Counted from the first letter of the stretch, positions 41,141 through 54,573 are shown. The stretch is 64,000 nucleotides of DNA from Polymorphospora lycopeni (GCF_042237075.1 NZ_JBCGDC010000002.1:1-64000), one strand, 5' to 3'. Translations and numbers: made by a program. Notes: generated from the sequence alone by a model not told the origin.

Positions 41141-43059
41141 CGGGCGGCCCCGGGCAGCGTGAACGGTGCGTCGGTGGTCAGGCGGGCGGCGGTGCGGGCG
41201 GCCTCGACGTCGGCCGCCGCCCGGCGCAGTTCCTGGCCGGGGTCGGGGCCGACCGCGCGGATCCGGACGAGGTAGCGGGCCGCCTCCTCGTCGAGCAGCT
41301 TCTCCAGCCGCTCCAGAAGGTCCTCGCGGGACCGGCTGGCCATGTTGCGGACGGCCTGGTCGCCGAAGATCGCCTCGAGCACCTTCTGGGCGGCGACGGT
41401 GGTGCCGGCGCCGGCGGCCACCTCCAGCCCGGTCGGGATGAAGGCGGTCGACGCGAACACGGCGATCATGACGGCGAGCCCGGTGGCGTTGACCGCGTAC
41501 GCCGCGCTACGGGCGACGAACCGCTTGTCGCCGCCCTCGGCGCGGACCAGTTCGAGCACGCCGCGCTGCCAGTCACGGATCAGCCGCTCGGCGCGCTGCG
41601 GCAGATCGGCCGAGGGGCGTCCCAGTTCGGGTTCGAGCAGCGCCGCCCCGGCCGGGTGCGACTGCCAGCCGCCGTACGCGTGCTCGGCGGCGTCGGCCGC
41701 CACCCCGCGTACGAGGGTCACCAGCTGCGACTCGATCGCGGTCTGCAGTTGGGTCGCCGGGGCGGGGCGCCCGGTCAGCGCGGCGACCAGCCGGTCCCGG
41801 ACCCGCCCGACGCGCGCCTCCAGGGTGCGGAAGAACTCGCCGGTGCCGATGTACTCCTGCCAGCGGGCGAGTACCTCGCCGCGGAGCAGCCGGCCGTCCT
41901 GGAGACCTTCCTCGAAGGTGCGCCGGCCGGCGCGGTAGGAGGTGCGTACCCGTTCGTCGAGGACCCCGGCGGCGGCCGCCTGGTCGTCGGCGGCACCGGC
42001 CAGCGTGGCGACCGCCGGCGCGAGGGCGGCGAGGGCGCCGTCGAGGGTCTGCCGGACCACCGCGGCGCGGGCGGCGGCGTCGCCGGCGAGCTGCTGGAAC
42101 CAGTCCCGCAACGGCTCGGTGACCTGGTACGGCAGCAGGCCCTGGCCGTCGACGTCGGTCTCCGGCAGCACGAACAGCGGTGCCGCCGCGAGGTCGTGGG
42201 CGGCGAGCATCTCGGACAGGTGGTCGGCCACCTCGTCACTTGCCTCCGGTGGCACCCGGTCGAGGACGAGGGCGATCACGGTGCCGCGCAGCCGCGCGGT
42301 GCGCAGCAGCTCCCAGGGGACGGCGTCGGCGTAGCGGGCCGCGGTGGTGACGAACAGCCACAGGTCGGCGGCGGCGAGAAGCTGGCCGGCGAGGGCCCGG
42401 TTGGCGTCGACGACGGAGTCGATGTCGGGGGCGTCGAGGAACGCGAGGCCGGGGGGCAGCGCGGGCGCGGCGACCAGTTGCAGGGTGCCGGGGTCGTCGC
42501 CGGGCTCGGTGGTACGCGTCAGGCCGGGCAGCAGGTCGCCCTGGCGGAACCAGCCGATGTCGGCCGGGTTGGCGACGAGCACCGGCGACCGGGTGGTGGG
42601 CCGCAGCACCCCGGAGGCCGTGACCCGGGCCTGGACGATGCTGTTGACCAGGGTCGACTTGCCGGCGCCGGTGGAGCCGCCGACGACGACGAGCAACGGC
42701 GCGTCGAGCCGGGCCAGCCGGGGCAGCAGGTAGTCGTCGAGTTGCGCGACGAGGGCGGCACCGACCCGTCGTGCGTCGTCGGCGGAGGGCAGCACCAGCG
42801 GGTAGGCCGACGAATCGATCACGGTCCGGAGTCGGTGCAGGGCGTCCGGGAGGGCCGACGTGTCCTCGGTCACGTCCGCCTCGGCGGGCTCGGCGGCGCC
42901 GGCATCCGGGTCGTCGGTCGAGGGCTTCTCAGCCGGCGAGTCGGACTTTTCCGGACTATTCACGCTGGAATCGTCGGCGGGCGTCTCGACGACATCCTCG
43001 GGCGGCTCGGGAACGACGGACACGCCGGGATCGGTGGTCGGGTCACCCTGCGTCGTCAC
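41137..43059 (-). CDS. Dynamin-like GTPase (first of pair)
   Basis: This protein of about 640 residues has an acidic, Pro/Ser-rich N-terminus of about 75 residues and a P-loop VVVGGSTGAGKSTLVNSI. DAPDIDSV is the likely switch region, followed by a helical middle and C-terminal hydrophobic segments (AYAVNATGLAVMIAVFASTAFIP). GTG 43059 is used because the extra residues from GTG 43086 add nothing recognisable; neither has a good ribosome-binding site. It pairs with the GTPase downstream. Divergent from dnaK. Confidence 0.78.
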   Translation of the reverse strand: MTTQGDPTTDPGVSVVPEPPEDVVETPADDSSVNSPEKSDSPAEKPSTDDPDAGAAEPAEADVTEDTSALPDALHRLRTVIDSSAYPLVLPSADDARRVGAALVAQLDDYLLPRLARLDAPLLVVVGGSTGAGKSTLVNSIVQARVTASGVLRPTTRSPVLVANPADIGWFRQGDLLPGLTRTTEPGDDPGTLQLVAAPALPPGLAFLDAPDIDSVVDANRALAGQLLAAADLWLFVTTAARYADAVPWELLRTARLRGTVIALVLDRVPPEASDEVADHLSEMLAAHDLAAAPLFVLPETDVDGQGLLPYQVTEPLRDWFQQLAGDAAARAAVVRQTLDGALAALAPAVATLAGAADDQAAAAGVLDERVRTSYRAGRRTFEEGLQDGRLLRGEVLARWQEYIGTGEFFRTLEARVGRVRDRLVAALTGRPAPATQLQTAIESQLVTLVRGVAADAAEHAYGGWQSHPAGAALLEPELGRPSADLPQRAERLIRDWQRGVLELVRAEGGDKRFVARSAAYAVNATGLAVMIAVFASTAFIPTGLEVAAGAGTTVAAQKVLEAIFGDQAVRNMASRSREDLLERLEKLLDEEAARYLVRIRAVGPDPGQELRRAAADVEAARTAARLTTDAPFTLPGAAR

Positions 43060-43194
43060 GGGTAAAAGGGTGCCTGATCCGTGCACCAGTCACAACATGA
43101 ACCGCCCTGGGGGCTCCCTGCCCGCGATCGGTGTACGGGGTGGTCAGGGTGGGTCCGTCGACCCAGAGTTGCGTGTACCCGACTCAATGCCAAC

Positions 43195-43241
43195 TTGACG
43201 CTGCCGATGATCGTGGCACTATTGAGTCCGGTCCACTCAAC
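43195..43241 (+). promoter_or_regulatory. dnaK promoter with HAIR (HspR) operator
   Basis: TTGACG (43195-43200) is a good -35, with the -10 around 43218-43223. HAIR sequence TTGAGT-N7-ACTCAA (43222-43240) overlaps the -10 and start region. HspR encoded at 47340 binds such sites as a repressor, often together with DnaK. Confidence 0.85.
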
Positions 43242-43272
43242 TTGTGACAACCAGTGAAGCGAGGAAGCGAAG

Positions 43273-45165
<1,893 letters not shown>

Positions 45166-45202
45166 CCCGTCGTCCCGATGTCGAACGGAGTGAGGTAACC
45201 GA

Positions 45203-46081
45203 ATGACGGACCAGCCACGAGCCGCCGCCCCGGCATCCGGGTCGGCGCCGGGTGGCTCCGCGTCCGGCGACGCGGCCGACGGCCGTCCCGCCGAGCGCGT
45301 CGTCATCCGCGACAAGCGCAAGATCGACCCCACCGGTGGCGCGGGGCAACCCGCCGCCACCGGCGGCAAGGAGACCGCCGCCGGGCAGCCGGCGGACGGC
45401 GAGCCGAAGCCGGCGGCCAAGGCCGGGCCGGCGGGCGACGACGGCACCCGGGCAGCCGAGGAATCGGTCGTCGAGGACACCGCGAGCGGTGAGGTCTCGG
45501 CGAGCGAGGAGCCGGCTCCCGGCGACGACGCCGAGCGCCCGGCCGCCGAGGGCGAGGTCCTGGTCGGCGAGGTGGAGGAGACCGTCGAGGAGGCCACCGC
45601 CCCCGTCGTCGACGCGCCCACGCCGGCCGCCGGGGCCAAGCCGCTCGGGGCCGAGCTGGAGGCACTGCGGGCCGAGCTCGACGAGCGGACCCGTGACGTC
45701 CAGCGGGTGTCGGCGGAATACGCCAACTACCGCAAGCGGGTCGACCGGGACCGCGGGGTGGCCGCCGAGCAGACGACCGGCACGGTGCTCACCGAGCTGC
45801 TGCCGGTGCTCGACGACCTCGACCGGGCCCGCGACCACGGTGACCTGGTCGGGCCGTTCGGCTCCGTCGCCGAGAAGCTCACCGCGGCACTCGGGAAGTT
45901 CGGGCTGACCGGCTTCGGGGAGAAGGGCGACCCGTTCGACCCGACCCGGCACGAGGCGGTCGCGCACCTGACCTCGGCCGAGGTCACCGAGCCGACCTGT
46001 GTCGAGGTGATGCGTCGGGGCTACCTGCTCGGCGAGCGTCTGCTCCGGCCGGCGCTGGTAGCGGTGGCCGATCCCGAGTGA
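45203..46081 (+). CDS. grpE: GrpE nucleotide exchange factor
   Basis: This 292-residue protein is longer than usual GrpE because of a disordered Ala/Gly/Glu-rich N-terminus of about 135 residues. The coiled coil and core follow: LRAELDERTRDVQRVSAEYANYRKRVDRDR and GEKGDPFDPTRHEAVAHL ... VMRRGYLLGERLLRPALVAV. It releases ADP from DnaK. 37 bp after dnaK; ATG 45203 with GGAGTGAGG. Confidence 0.96.
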   Translation: MTDQPRAAAPASGSAPGGSASGDAADGRPAERVVIRDKRKIDPTGGAGQPAATGGKETAAGQPADGEPKPAAKAGPAGDDGTRAAEESVVEDTASGEVSASEEPAPGDDAERPAAEGEVLVGEVEETVEEATAPVVDAPTPAAGAKPLGAELEALRAELDERTRDVQRVSAEYANYRKRVDRDRGVAAEQTTGTVLTELLPVLDDLDRARDHGDLVGPFGSVAEKLTAALGKFGLTGFGEKGDPFDPTRHEAVAHLTSAEVTEPTCVEVMRRGYLLGERLLRPALVAVADPE

Positions 46082-46118
46082 CCAGGTGACGACGGGCGTA
46101 CGAGGGGAGGTGGACTAG

Positions 46119-47300
46119 ATGGGTTCCAAGGACTGGCTGGAGAAGGACTTCTACTCGGTACTCGGTGTCTCGAAGTCCGCCTCCCCGGACGAGATCAAGA
46201 AGGCGTACCGGAAGATCGCCCGGGAGTCGCACCCGGACCACAACCCGGGCGACGCGCAGGCCGAGGAGCGGTTCAAGTCCGCGTCCGAGGCGTACGACGT
46301 GCTCTCCGACGAGCGCAAGCGCGGCGAGTACGACGAGATGCGCTCGTTGTTCGGTTCGGGGGCGTTCCGGCGCGGTGCACGGGCCGGTGGGCCGGGCGGC
46401 TACCCGTTCGACCCCTCCGATCTCTTCGGCGGGGCGGCGCAGGGCGGCGACCGGCGCTTCGGTGGCGCCGGGTTCTCCGACCTGTTCAGCTCGATCTTCT
46501 CCGGTGGCGGCGGACCCGGTCCGGGCCGCGGCACGGGGCCGAGCCGGGGCCGCGACGTCGAGACCGAGGTCGTGCTCGACTTCGGTGACGCCGTACGCGG
46601 CATCACCCTGCCGCTGTCGCTGCGGGCGCCCGGCGTCTGCGACACCTGCCACGGCAACGGCGCCCGGCCGGGCACCCAGCCCCGCACCTGTCAGCAGTGC
46701 CAGGGCTCCGGGCTGGTGACCCGCAACCAGGGGGCGTTCAGCTTCTCGGAGCCGTGCCGGGAGTGCCAGGGCGTCGGGACGATCGTCGAGGACAAGTGCC
46801 CGGAGTGCCACGGCACCGGCGGGGTCACCAAGACCCGTACGTTGAACGTCCGGTTCCCCGCCGGGGTGGCCGACGGGCAGCGGATCAGGCTGGCCGGGCG
46901 CGGTGAGCCCGGTGAGCGCGGTGGGCCGGCCGGCGACCTGTTCGTGCTGGTCAAGGTCCGTGGCGACGACCTGTTCGGGCGTACGGGCGACGACCTGACC
47001 CTGACCGTGCCGATCTCGTACGCCGAGGCGGTGGCCGGCACCGACCTGCGGGTCCCGACCCTGGACGGGGCGGTGACGCTGCGGGTGCCGCCGGGCACGC
47101 CGAGCGGGCGGAAGCTGCGGGCCCGGGGCAAGGGGGTCGTCCGGCGGGACGGTCAGCCGGGCGACCTGCTGGTGACGCTCGAAGTCGTCATACCGAAGGA
47201 CCTGTCCGAGGAGGCCCGGGAGGCGCTGGAGAACTTCGCCAAGCTGGCACCGGCCCCTGATCGGGAACATATCGACGCCCGCGTGCGTCGGTCTGAGTGA
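46119..47300 (+). CDS. dnaJ: Chaperone DnaJ (Hsp40)
   Basis: This 393-residue protein has a J domain (DFYSVLGVSKSASPDEIKKAYRKI ... SHPDHNPGD), a Gly/Phe-rich linker, four zinc-finger repeats (CDTCHGNG, CQQCQGSG, CRECQGVG, CPECHGTG) and a C-terminal substrate domain. Type I DnaJ; stimulates DnaK ATPase. 37 bp after grpE. Confidence 0.97.
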   Translation: MGSKDWLEKDFYSVLGVSKSASPDEIKKAYRKIARESHPDHNPGDAQAEERFKSASEAYDVLSDERKRGEYDEMRSLFGSGAFRRGARAGGPGGYPFDPSDLFGGAAQGGDRRFGGAGFSDLFSSIFSGGGGPGPGRGTGPSRGRDVETEVVLDFGDAVRGITLPLSLRAPGVCDTCHGNGARPGTQPRTCQQCQGSGLVTRNQGAFSFSEPCRECQGVGTIVEDKCPECHGTGGVTKTRTLNVRFPAGVADGQRIRLAGRGEPGERGGPAGDLFVLVKVRGDDLFGRTGDDLTLTVPISYAEAVAGTDLRVPTLDGAVTLRVPPGTPSGRKLRARGKGVVRRDGQPGDLLVTLEVVIPKDLSEEAREALENFAKLAPAPDREHIDARVRRSE

Positions 47301-47339
47301 CGGTTTCCGGGAGGGGACGGGCATGAGGGAGGGGTTGTC

Positions 47340-47783
47340 ATGACGGAGGAGTTCGTGATCTCGGTCACCGAGGCGTCCGACGCCAAGGTCTTGATGATCT
47401 CTGTGGCGGCGCGGATGGCCGGCATGCACCCGCAGACCCTGCGGCAGTACGACCGCCTGGGGCTGGTGCAGGCCGGCCGGGCCTCCGGCGGCGGCCGGCG
47501 CTACAGCGTGCGCGACGTGGTGCTGCTGCGCGAGGTGCAGCGGCTGAGTCAGGACGACGGGGTCAACCTGGCCGGCATCAAGCGGATCATCGGCTTGGAG
47601 CAGCTCGTCGAGCAGTTGCAGGAGCGGGTCGCGGCGATGGAGGCCGAGTTGGTCGCCGCCTACCGGCGGATCGCCGAACTGGAGGCGGTCGGGCCCTACC
47701 CGCGCCGTGACCTGGTGCCGACGAACCGTACGACGACGGCGCTGGTGGTCTGGCGGCCGGGCAGGTCGGGTGGCACGGACTGA
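47340..47783 (+). CDS. hspR: Heat-shock repressor HspR (MerR family)
   Basis: This 147-residue protein has a MerR-type helix-turn-helix, ISVAARMAGMHPQTLRQYDRLGLVQAGRASGGGRRYSVRDVVLLREVQRL. A coiled coil (LVEQLQERVAAMEAELVAAYRRIAELE) and a basic C-terminus follow. Binds HAIR sites at its own operon and at clpB. ATG 47340. Confidence 0.96.
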   Translation: MTEEFVISVTEASDAKVLMISVAARMAGMHPQTLRQYDRLGLVQAGRASGGGRRYSVRDVVLLREVQRLSQDDGVNLAGIKRIIGLEQLVEQLQERVAAMEAELVAAYRRIAELEAVGPYPRRDLVPTNRTTTALVVWRPGRSGGTD

Positions 47784-47827
47784 GCCGTTCGGTCACCTGA
47801 TCTGATCTTCTGGACTAATCTCCCTAA

Positions 47828-47853
47828 TAGTTCGGAGGGCACAATCCGGACTA
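47828..47853. promoter_or_regulatory. Dyad upstream of the MT0933-like gene
   Basis: TAGTTCGGA (47828-47836), 8 bp, then TCCGGACTA (47845-47853), one mismatch. Lies about 25 bp before the start, beside the ribosome-binding site AGGGAGGGGG. Binding factor unknown. Confidence 0.4.
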
Positions 47854-47878
47854 AAGGTCGACTAGGGAGGGGGTTGCG

Positions 47879-48082
47879 ATGGGGATCGCCGACTCGTTCA
47901 AGGAGATGGCGGACAAGGCCGTCGACAAGCTCGGTGGCAGCGACAAGGCCAAGGAGGCCGTCGAGACCGCCGGCGACAAGGTGGACGAGCGGACCGGCGG
48001 CAAGTACGCCGGCCACGTCGACAAGGGCCAGGAGATGGCCCGCGACTACCTGGAGCAGAACCGGGACGACCGCACCGCCTGA
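47879..48082 (+). CDS. MT0933-like antitoxin-family small protein
   Basis: This 67-residue protein, MGIADSFKEMADKAVDKLGGSDKAKEAVETAGDKVDERTGGKYAGHVDKG..., is a Lys/Asp-rich helical protein matching the MT0933-like (Rv0909) family, also CsbD-like in composition. In mycobacteria it is annotated as an antitoxin with a ribosome-associated partner (Rv0910). No toxin lies beside it here. A stress-protein role is equally possible. Confidence 0.7.
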   Translation: MGIADSFKEMADKAVDKLGGSDKAKEAVETAGDKVDERTGGKYAGHVDKGQEMARDYLEQNRDDRTA

Positions 48083-48108
48083 ACCGGGCGCACCCAGGGC
48101 GACACGGG

Positions 48109-48133
48109 GCCGGGACCCACGGGGGGTCCCGGC
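48109..48133 (+). terminator. Hairpin terminator
   Basis: GCCGGGACCC (48109-48118) pairs with GGGTCCCGGC (48124-48133), 5-nt loop. Follows the small MT0933-like gene. Confidence 0.85.
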
Positions 48134-48174
48134 TCTGTCGTTTCCGCCCCCGCTCGCCCCGCCGGGACCAGCCC

Positions 48175-48600
48175 TCAGGCCAGCCGGCGGCCGCTGCGGA
48201 CCAGGCCGCCCTCGCACCAGTCGGGGTAGGCGAACAGGTGCGGTTTGGCCAGCAGCATCCGGCAGTTGTGCGCCCAGTTGACCATCAGTTCGTCACCGGC
48301 CCGTTCGGCCTGCTCGACCAGCTTGCGCAGCCGCCGCTTCGGGTGGGCGCGGAAGTTGGTGCGGATGCCGTCGGCGGCATAGATGTAGAGGCAGTGCAGG
48401 GCGAACCGGCGGGCCGGGCAGTTGCGGTCCATCGCCAGCTCGAAGAGGGTGCCGACCAGCCGGTCACCGGAGACCAGCAGATCCCAGTCCTGTGGCATCG
48501 ACTGCAACGGGACCGAGTCGGGCCGGTAGGCCCAGGCCCGCAACTCGGCCGGGGACGGGTCGACCGGATTGCCGAAACCGGTGAAGCCCGACTGCTCCAC
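48175..48600 (-). CDS. Conserved hypothetical protein (142 aa)
   Basis: This protein of about 141 residues begins VEQSGFTGFGNPVDPSPAELRAWAYRPDSVPL. Helical, with SGDRLVGTLFELAMDRNCPARRFALHCLYIYAADGIRTN and a basic segment AHPKRRLRKLVEQAER. No signal or membrane segment. Related actinobacterial proteins are common but of unknown role. GTG 48600 without a strong ribosome-binding site; upstream in-frame sequence lacks coding character. Confidence 0.7.
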   Translation of the reverse strand: MEQSGFTGFGNPVDPSPAELRAWAYRPDSVPLQSMPQDWDLLVSGDRLVGTLFELAMDRNCPARRFALHCLYIYAADGIRTNFRAHPKRRLRKLVEQAERAGDELMVNWAHNCRMLLAKPHLFAYPDWCEGGLVRSGRRLA

Positions 48601-48743
48601 GCCCACGGGTCGACCCTCCGCTCGCGACCGGGGAGCATGCCCCGCGGACAGCACAGTGGTTGCGGCGCAACGGTAACGCGCCGCACGGAGACTGCGGTAG
48701 CGCCGCGCGGGCCGGGCGGCCGGCCGTGCGCGGCGATCGAAGA

Positions 48744-49949
48744 TCAGTCGGGTGCGGCCAGCGCCGTCCGGCGGCGGGCGGCACTGCGCTCGGCCAGCCA
48801 CTTCTTGAACCACGGATAGTCGGGGATGCGGGCCAGCATCGGTCCACTGACGACGGTGATCAGGACGTACGCCGTGGCGAGGGCGGCCAGTTGCGGTTCG
48901 ATGCCCGGTGTGGCGACCGCCAGTCCGGCTATGACGATCGAGAACTCGCCGCGCGGCATCAGCCCGAGCCCGGCCCGCCACCGGCCGGGTATGGCGATCC
49001 CGACCCGTTTCGCGGCCACGTAGCCGGTGACCACCTTGGTCGCCATGGTGATGACGGCCAGCGCGAGCGCGGGCAGCAGGACCGGCGGGATGTCGCGCGG
49101 ATCGGTGGCCAGGCCGAAGAAGACGAAGAACACGGCGGCGAACAGGTCACGCAGCGGGGACAGCAGTTCGGTCGCGTTGTGGGCGACCGGGCCGGACAGG
49201 GCGATCCCGACCAGGAACGCGCCGACCGCCGCCGAGACGTTGAGCTGCGCGGCGATGCCGGCGACCAGCAGGGTCAGCCCGAGCACGCCGAGCAGCAGCG
49301 CCTCGGGGTCCTTGGCCGAGAACATGGTGGAGATGAGGTTGCCGTACCGGATCGCCACCACGAGCACGACGACGACGGTGAAGACCGCGACGGCGAGCGC
49401 GATCCCGCCGCCGATCAGGCCGGTGCCGGCCAGTACGGCGGTCAGCAGCGGCAGGTAGAGCGCCATCGCCAGGTCCTCGATGACCAGGACGGAGAGGATG
49501 ACCGGCGTTTCCCGGTTGCCGAGCCGGCCGAGGTCGGCGAGCACCTTGGCGATCACGCCGGACGAGGAGACCCAGGTGATTCCGGCCAGTACGACGGCGG
49601 CCACCCAGCCCCAGCCGAGCAGCAACGCGAAGGCGGCGCCGGGCAGCGCGTTGAGTACGCCGTCGACGAGCCCGGCCGGGGCGGCCGCGCGCAGGTTGCC
49701 GACCAGTTCGCTCGCCGTGTATTCGAGGCCGAGCATGACCAGCAGCAGGATCACGCCGATCTCGGCGCCGACGGCGAAGAACTCCTCGCTCGCCGACAGC
49801 GGCAGCAGGCCGCCGTGCCCGAAGGCGAGCCCGGCGAAGAGGTAGAGGGGGATGGGGGAGATGCCGAACCGGCGGCTGATCCGGCCGAGCAGGCCGAGCA
49901 GCAGCAGGAGGGCGCCGACCTCGATCAGAAGGGTGGTGGTGTGGTGCAT
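48744..49949 (-). CDS. CPA2-family cation:proton antiporter (KhtU/KefB-like)
   Basis: This 401-residue protein has about 12 membrane helices and the CPA2 Na+/H+ exchanger fold: FGISPIPLYLFAGLAFGHGGLL, EIGVILLLVMLGLEYTASEL, VLVIEDLAMALYLPL (acidic pair), FFVFFGLATDP and LGLMPRGEFSIVIAGLA. Exports K+ or Na+ in exchange for H+. It starts 4 bp after its regulatory subunit, forming a KhtTU-like operon. Confidence 0.88.
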   Translation of the reverse strand: MHHTTTLLIEVGALLLLLGLLGRISRRFGISPIPLYLFAGLAFGHGGLLPLSASEEFFAVGAEIGVILLLVMLGLEYTASELVGNLRAAAPAGLVDGVLNALPGAAFALLLGWGWVAAVVLAGITWVSSSGVIAKVLADLGRLGNRETPVILSVLVIEDLAMALYLPLLTAVLAGTGLIGGGIALAVAVFTVVVVLVVAIRYGNLISTMFSAKDPEALLLGVLGLTLLVAGIAAQLNVSAAVGAFLVGIALSGPVAHNATELLSPLRDLFAAVFFVFFGLATDPRDIPPVLLPALALAVITMATKVVTGYVAAKRVGIAIPGRWRAGLGLMPRGEFSIVIAGLAVATPGIEPQLAALATAYVLITVVSGPMLARIPDYPWFKKWLAERSAARRRTALAAPD

Positions 49950-49953
49950 CCGG

Positions 49954-50454
49954 TCAGCCGTCCGGGTCGCCGTCGGCGAGGATCGCGGTGACGCCGTCGA
50001 GCCCCTTGCGGGTGCCGACGACCACGACCACGTCACCGGCCTCGAACCGGAACTGCGGGCCGGGCGACGCGATGACCTCCCGGTCGCGCAGGATCGCGAC
50101 GATCGACGCGCTGGTCCTGGTCCGGGCCTTGGTGTCACCGAGCGAGCGGCCGACGTACGTCGATCCGGCCGGGATGGCGATCTGTTCGGTCAGCAGCCCG
50201 GCGGCCTGCTGCCGGAGCCCGGCGAGCTGTCCCAGCATCAGCGACGCGCCCAGGATGTCGGCCAGCGCCTCGGCCTCGTCGTCGGTGAGCGGGATGTCCT
50301 CGGTCGAGGCGTCGGGATCGTCCTCGTCGTAGATGACCAGGTCACGCCGGCCGGTGCGGTGTGAGACCACACCCACCCGGCGGCCGGATTCGGTCACCAC
50401 GTCGTGGCGTACCCCGATTCCGGGCAGGGTCGTCTGTTCCACGCGTACTCGCAC
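49954..50454 (-). CDS. KhtT-like regulatory subunit (TrkA-C/RCK_C)
   Basis: This protein of about 166 residues begins VRVRVEQTTLPGIGVRHDVVTESGRRVGVV, as in KhtT N-domains. The RCK_C domain follows (IAIPAGSTYVGRSLGDTKARTRTSASIVAILRDREVIASPGPQFRFEAGDVVVVVGT). B. subtilis KhtT binds c-di-AMP at its RCK_C domain to control KhtU. GTG 50454 matches the family start; longer upstream reading overlaps the clpB control region. Confidence 0.87.
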   Translation of the reverse strand: MRVRVEQTTLPGIGVRHDVVTESGRRVGVVSHRTGRRDLVIYDEDDPDASTEDIPLTDDEAEALADILGASLMLGQLAGLRQQAAGLLTEQIAIPAGSTYVGRSLGDTKARTRTSASIVAILRDREVIASPGPQFRFEAGDVVVVVGTRKGLDGVTAILADGDPDG

Positions 50455-50535
50455 GCCGCTCACCGTACTCGCGGGCGCAACGGTCTCCGGGGCGGTGAAA
50501 TACGGGCGAAATGTGATCGGCGTCACTGCTCTAGA

Positions 50536-50556
50536 GTTGAGTGGAATAGACTCAAG
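50536..50556 (+). promoter_or_regulatory. HAIR (HspR) operator of clpB
   Basis: TTGAGT (50537-50542), 7 bp, ACTCAA (50550-50555). Same inverted repeat as before dnaK; about 45 bp upstream of the clpB start. Confidence 0.9.
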
Positions 50557-50600
50557 TCTGGTTGTGTCGTGATCAGTGGACACGCCTGACAGGGGAGCCC

Positions 50601-53192
<2,592 letters not shown>

Positions 53193-53421
53193 CCCGCGCA
53201 CAGGGACGACGGCGCGGCCGGACCGTCGACGGTCCGGCCGCGCCGTCGTCCCTGTGCGCGGGTCAGCCCGCGGCGACCGTGAGGCCGTCCTTGTCCTCGG
53301 CGAGGTCCACCCGGACGGTGTCGCCGTCGCGGACCTCGCCGGCAAGCAGCGCCTTGGCCANGGCACCTGCGGACACTTGTTACCGTCGTTGCCCACCACC
53401 GGGTGGCCTAAGGAGGCGGGC

Positions 53422-54078
53422 GTGTTGAACGGGTCGACGGCGTGGCTCGTGGCGGGACTCGGCTGCCTGCTCGGCGTCGCCGGCGTCGTCGTCGCCCTGT
53501 GGGCCGTGCAGTCCGCCAAACGGAAGGCCGCCCCACCGCCCGGTCCGGTCCGCGGCACCGACCCGTTCCGGTCCCACGACGACGACGCCGACGCACTACG
53601 CGGCGACCCGCGCCGCCTCAGGCCCGGCGACATCGTCGAGATCCGCGGCACGTCGTACGGGGTCCGGGGCTCGCTGCGCTTCGACGAGGGCGGCTGGAGC
53701 TGGACCGAGCACCTGATCGACGACGCCAGCGGGGCCAAGCTGTGGCTCTCCGTCGAGGAGGATCCGGACCTCGAACTCGTGCTGTGGACCGTGGTGCCGT
53801 CCGCGACCGTCACCCCCGGCCTGCCGACCATCGACTTCGACGGCCGGCGCTACGTCTCCGACGAGTCCGGCCTGGCCCGCTACACCGCCACCGGCACGAC
53901 CGGGCTCCAGCCGACCGGCGGCGTCCGCTACCACGACTACACCTCCCCCGACGGGGCCCTGCTGTCGTTCGAGTCGTACGGCGACAGCATGAAGTGGGAG
54001 GTTTCCCGGGGCGAGAAGCTGCACCGCGCCGAGGTGCTGGTCTATCCACAGGCCGGGCCACCCGCGAAGGCCGGGTGA
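53422..54078 (+). CDS. DUF4178 membrane-anchored protein
   Basis: This protein of about 218 residues has one N-terminal membrane segment (TAWLVAGLGCLLGVAGVVVALWAV) and a beta-rich DUF4178 domain (PGDIVEIRGTSYGVRGSLRFDEGGWSWTEHLIDD, WLSVEEDPDLELVLW). GTG 53422 with AAGGAGG at 53410-53416. First gene of a five-gene operon. Its upstream region touches the assembly gap, so the promoter is uncertain. Confidence 0.85.
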   Translation: MLNGSTAWLVAGLGCLLGVAGVVVALWAVQSAKRKAAPPPGPVRGTDPFRSHDDDADALRGDPRRLRPGDIVEIRGTSYGVRGSLRFDEGGWSWTEHLIDDASGAKLWLSVEEDPDLELVLWTVVPSATVTPGLPTIDFDGRRYVSDESGLARYTATGTTGLQPTGGVRYHDYTSPDGALLSFESYGDSMKWEVSRGEKLHRAEVLVYPQAGPPAKAG

Positions 54079-54081
54079 ACC

Positions 54082-54573
54082 GTGCTGGTCACCCTCGCCA
54101 CCCCGTACGCCGACACCACCGCAACCGACCTGAGCTTCGCCCTCGGCCTGCCCGAGCAGCCCGCCCTGCACGTGCTCGACCTCGCCCGTCTCGGCCTGCG
54201 GCTGCGCCTGCTCGGCGCCTCGCACCAGGTGGTCGTCGACACCCCGGCCGGCCCGCTGACCGAGACGGTGGCCTGCCTGCCCGGCCGCGCTCCGGCGCTG
54301 CCCGCGGCGGTGGCCGACGAGGCGGCCGGCTATTCGTTCACCTCCCGCGTGCACCGGCTCGACCGGGCCGGCATGTCGGAGCGGATCGGGCTGCTGCGCG
54401 GGCGGCTCGCCGACGACCCGTACGCGCTGGTCGGGGTGTTTCCGGGCGGGGCCGACGCGGTCACCGCCCTGCACGCCTTCTCCGCCGGGCCGACGGTCGG
54501 CTGGCACACGTGGCACGCGTACCCGCAGAGCGGTGAGCTGGTGGAGACCGAGACGGTGGTGACGGTGCGGTGA
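54082..54573 (+). CDS. DUF2617 family protein
   Basis: This 163-residue protein starts VLVTLATPYADTTATDLSFALGLP and contains HVLDLARLGLRLRLLGASHQVVVD and GYSFTSRVHRLDRAGMSERIGLLRGRLADD. No membrane segment. GTG 54082 lies 3 bp after the DUF4178 stop; the end overlaps the next gene by 4 bp. Function unknown. Confidence 0.82.
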   Translation: MLVTLATPYADTTATDLSFALGLPEQPALHVLDLARLGLRLRLLGASHQVVVDTPAGPLTETVACLPGRAPALPAAVADEAAGYSFTSRVHRLDRAGMSERIGLLRGRLADDPYALVGVFPGGADAVTALHAFSAGPTVGWHTWHAYPQSGELVETETVVTVR

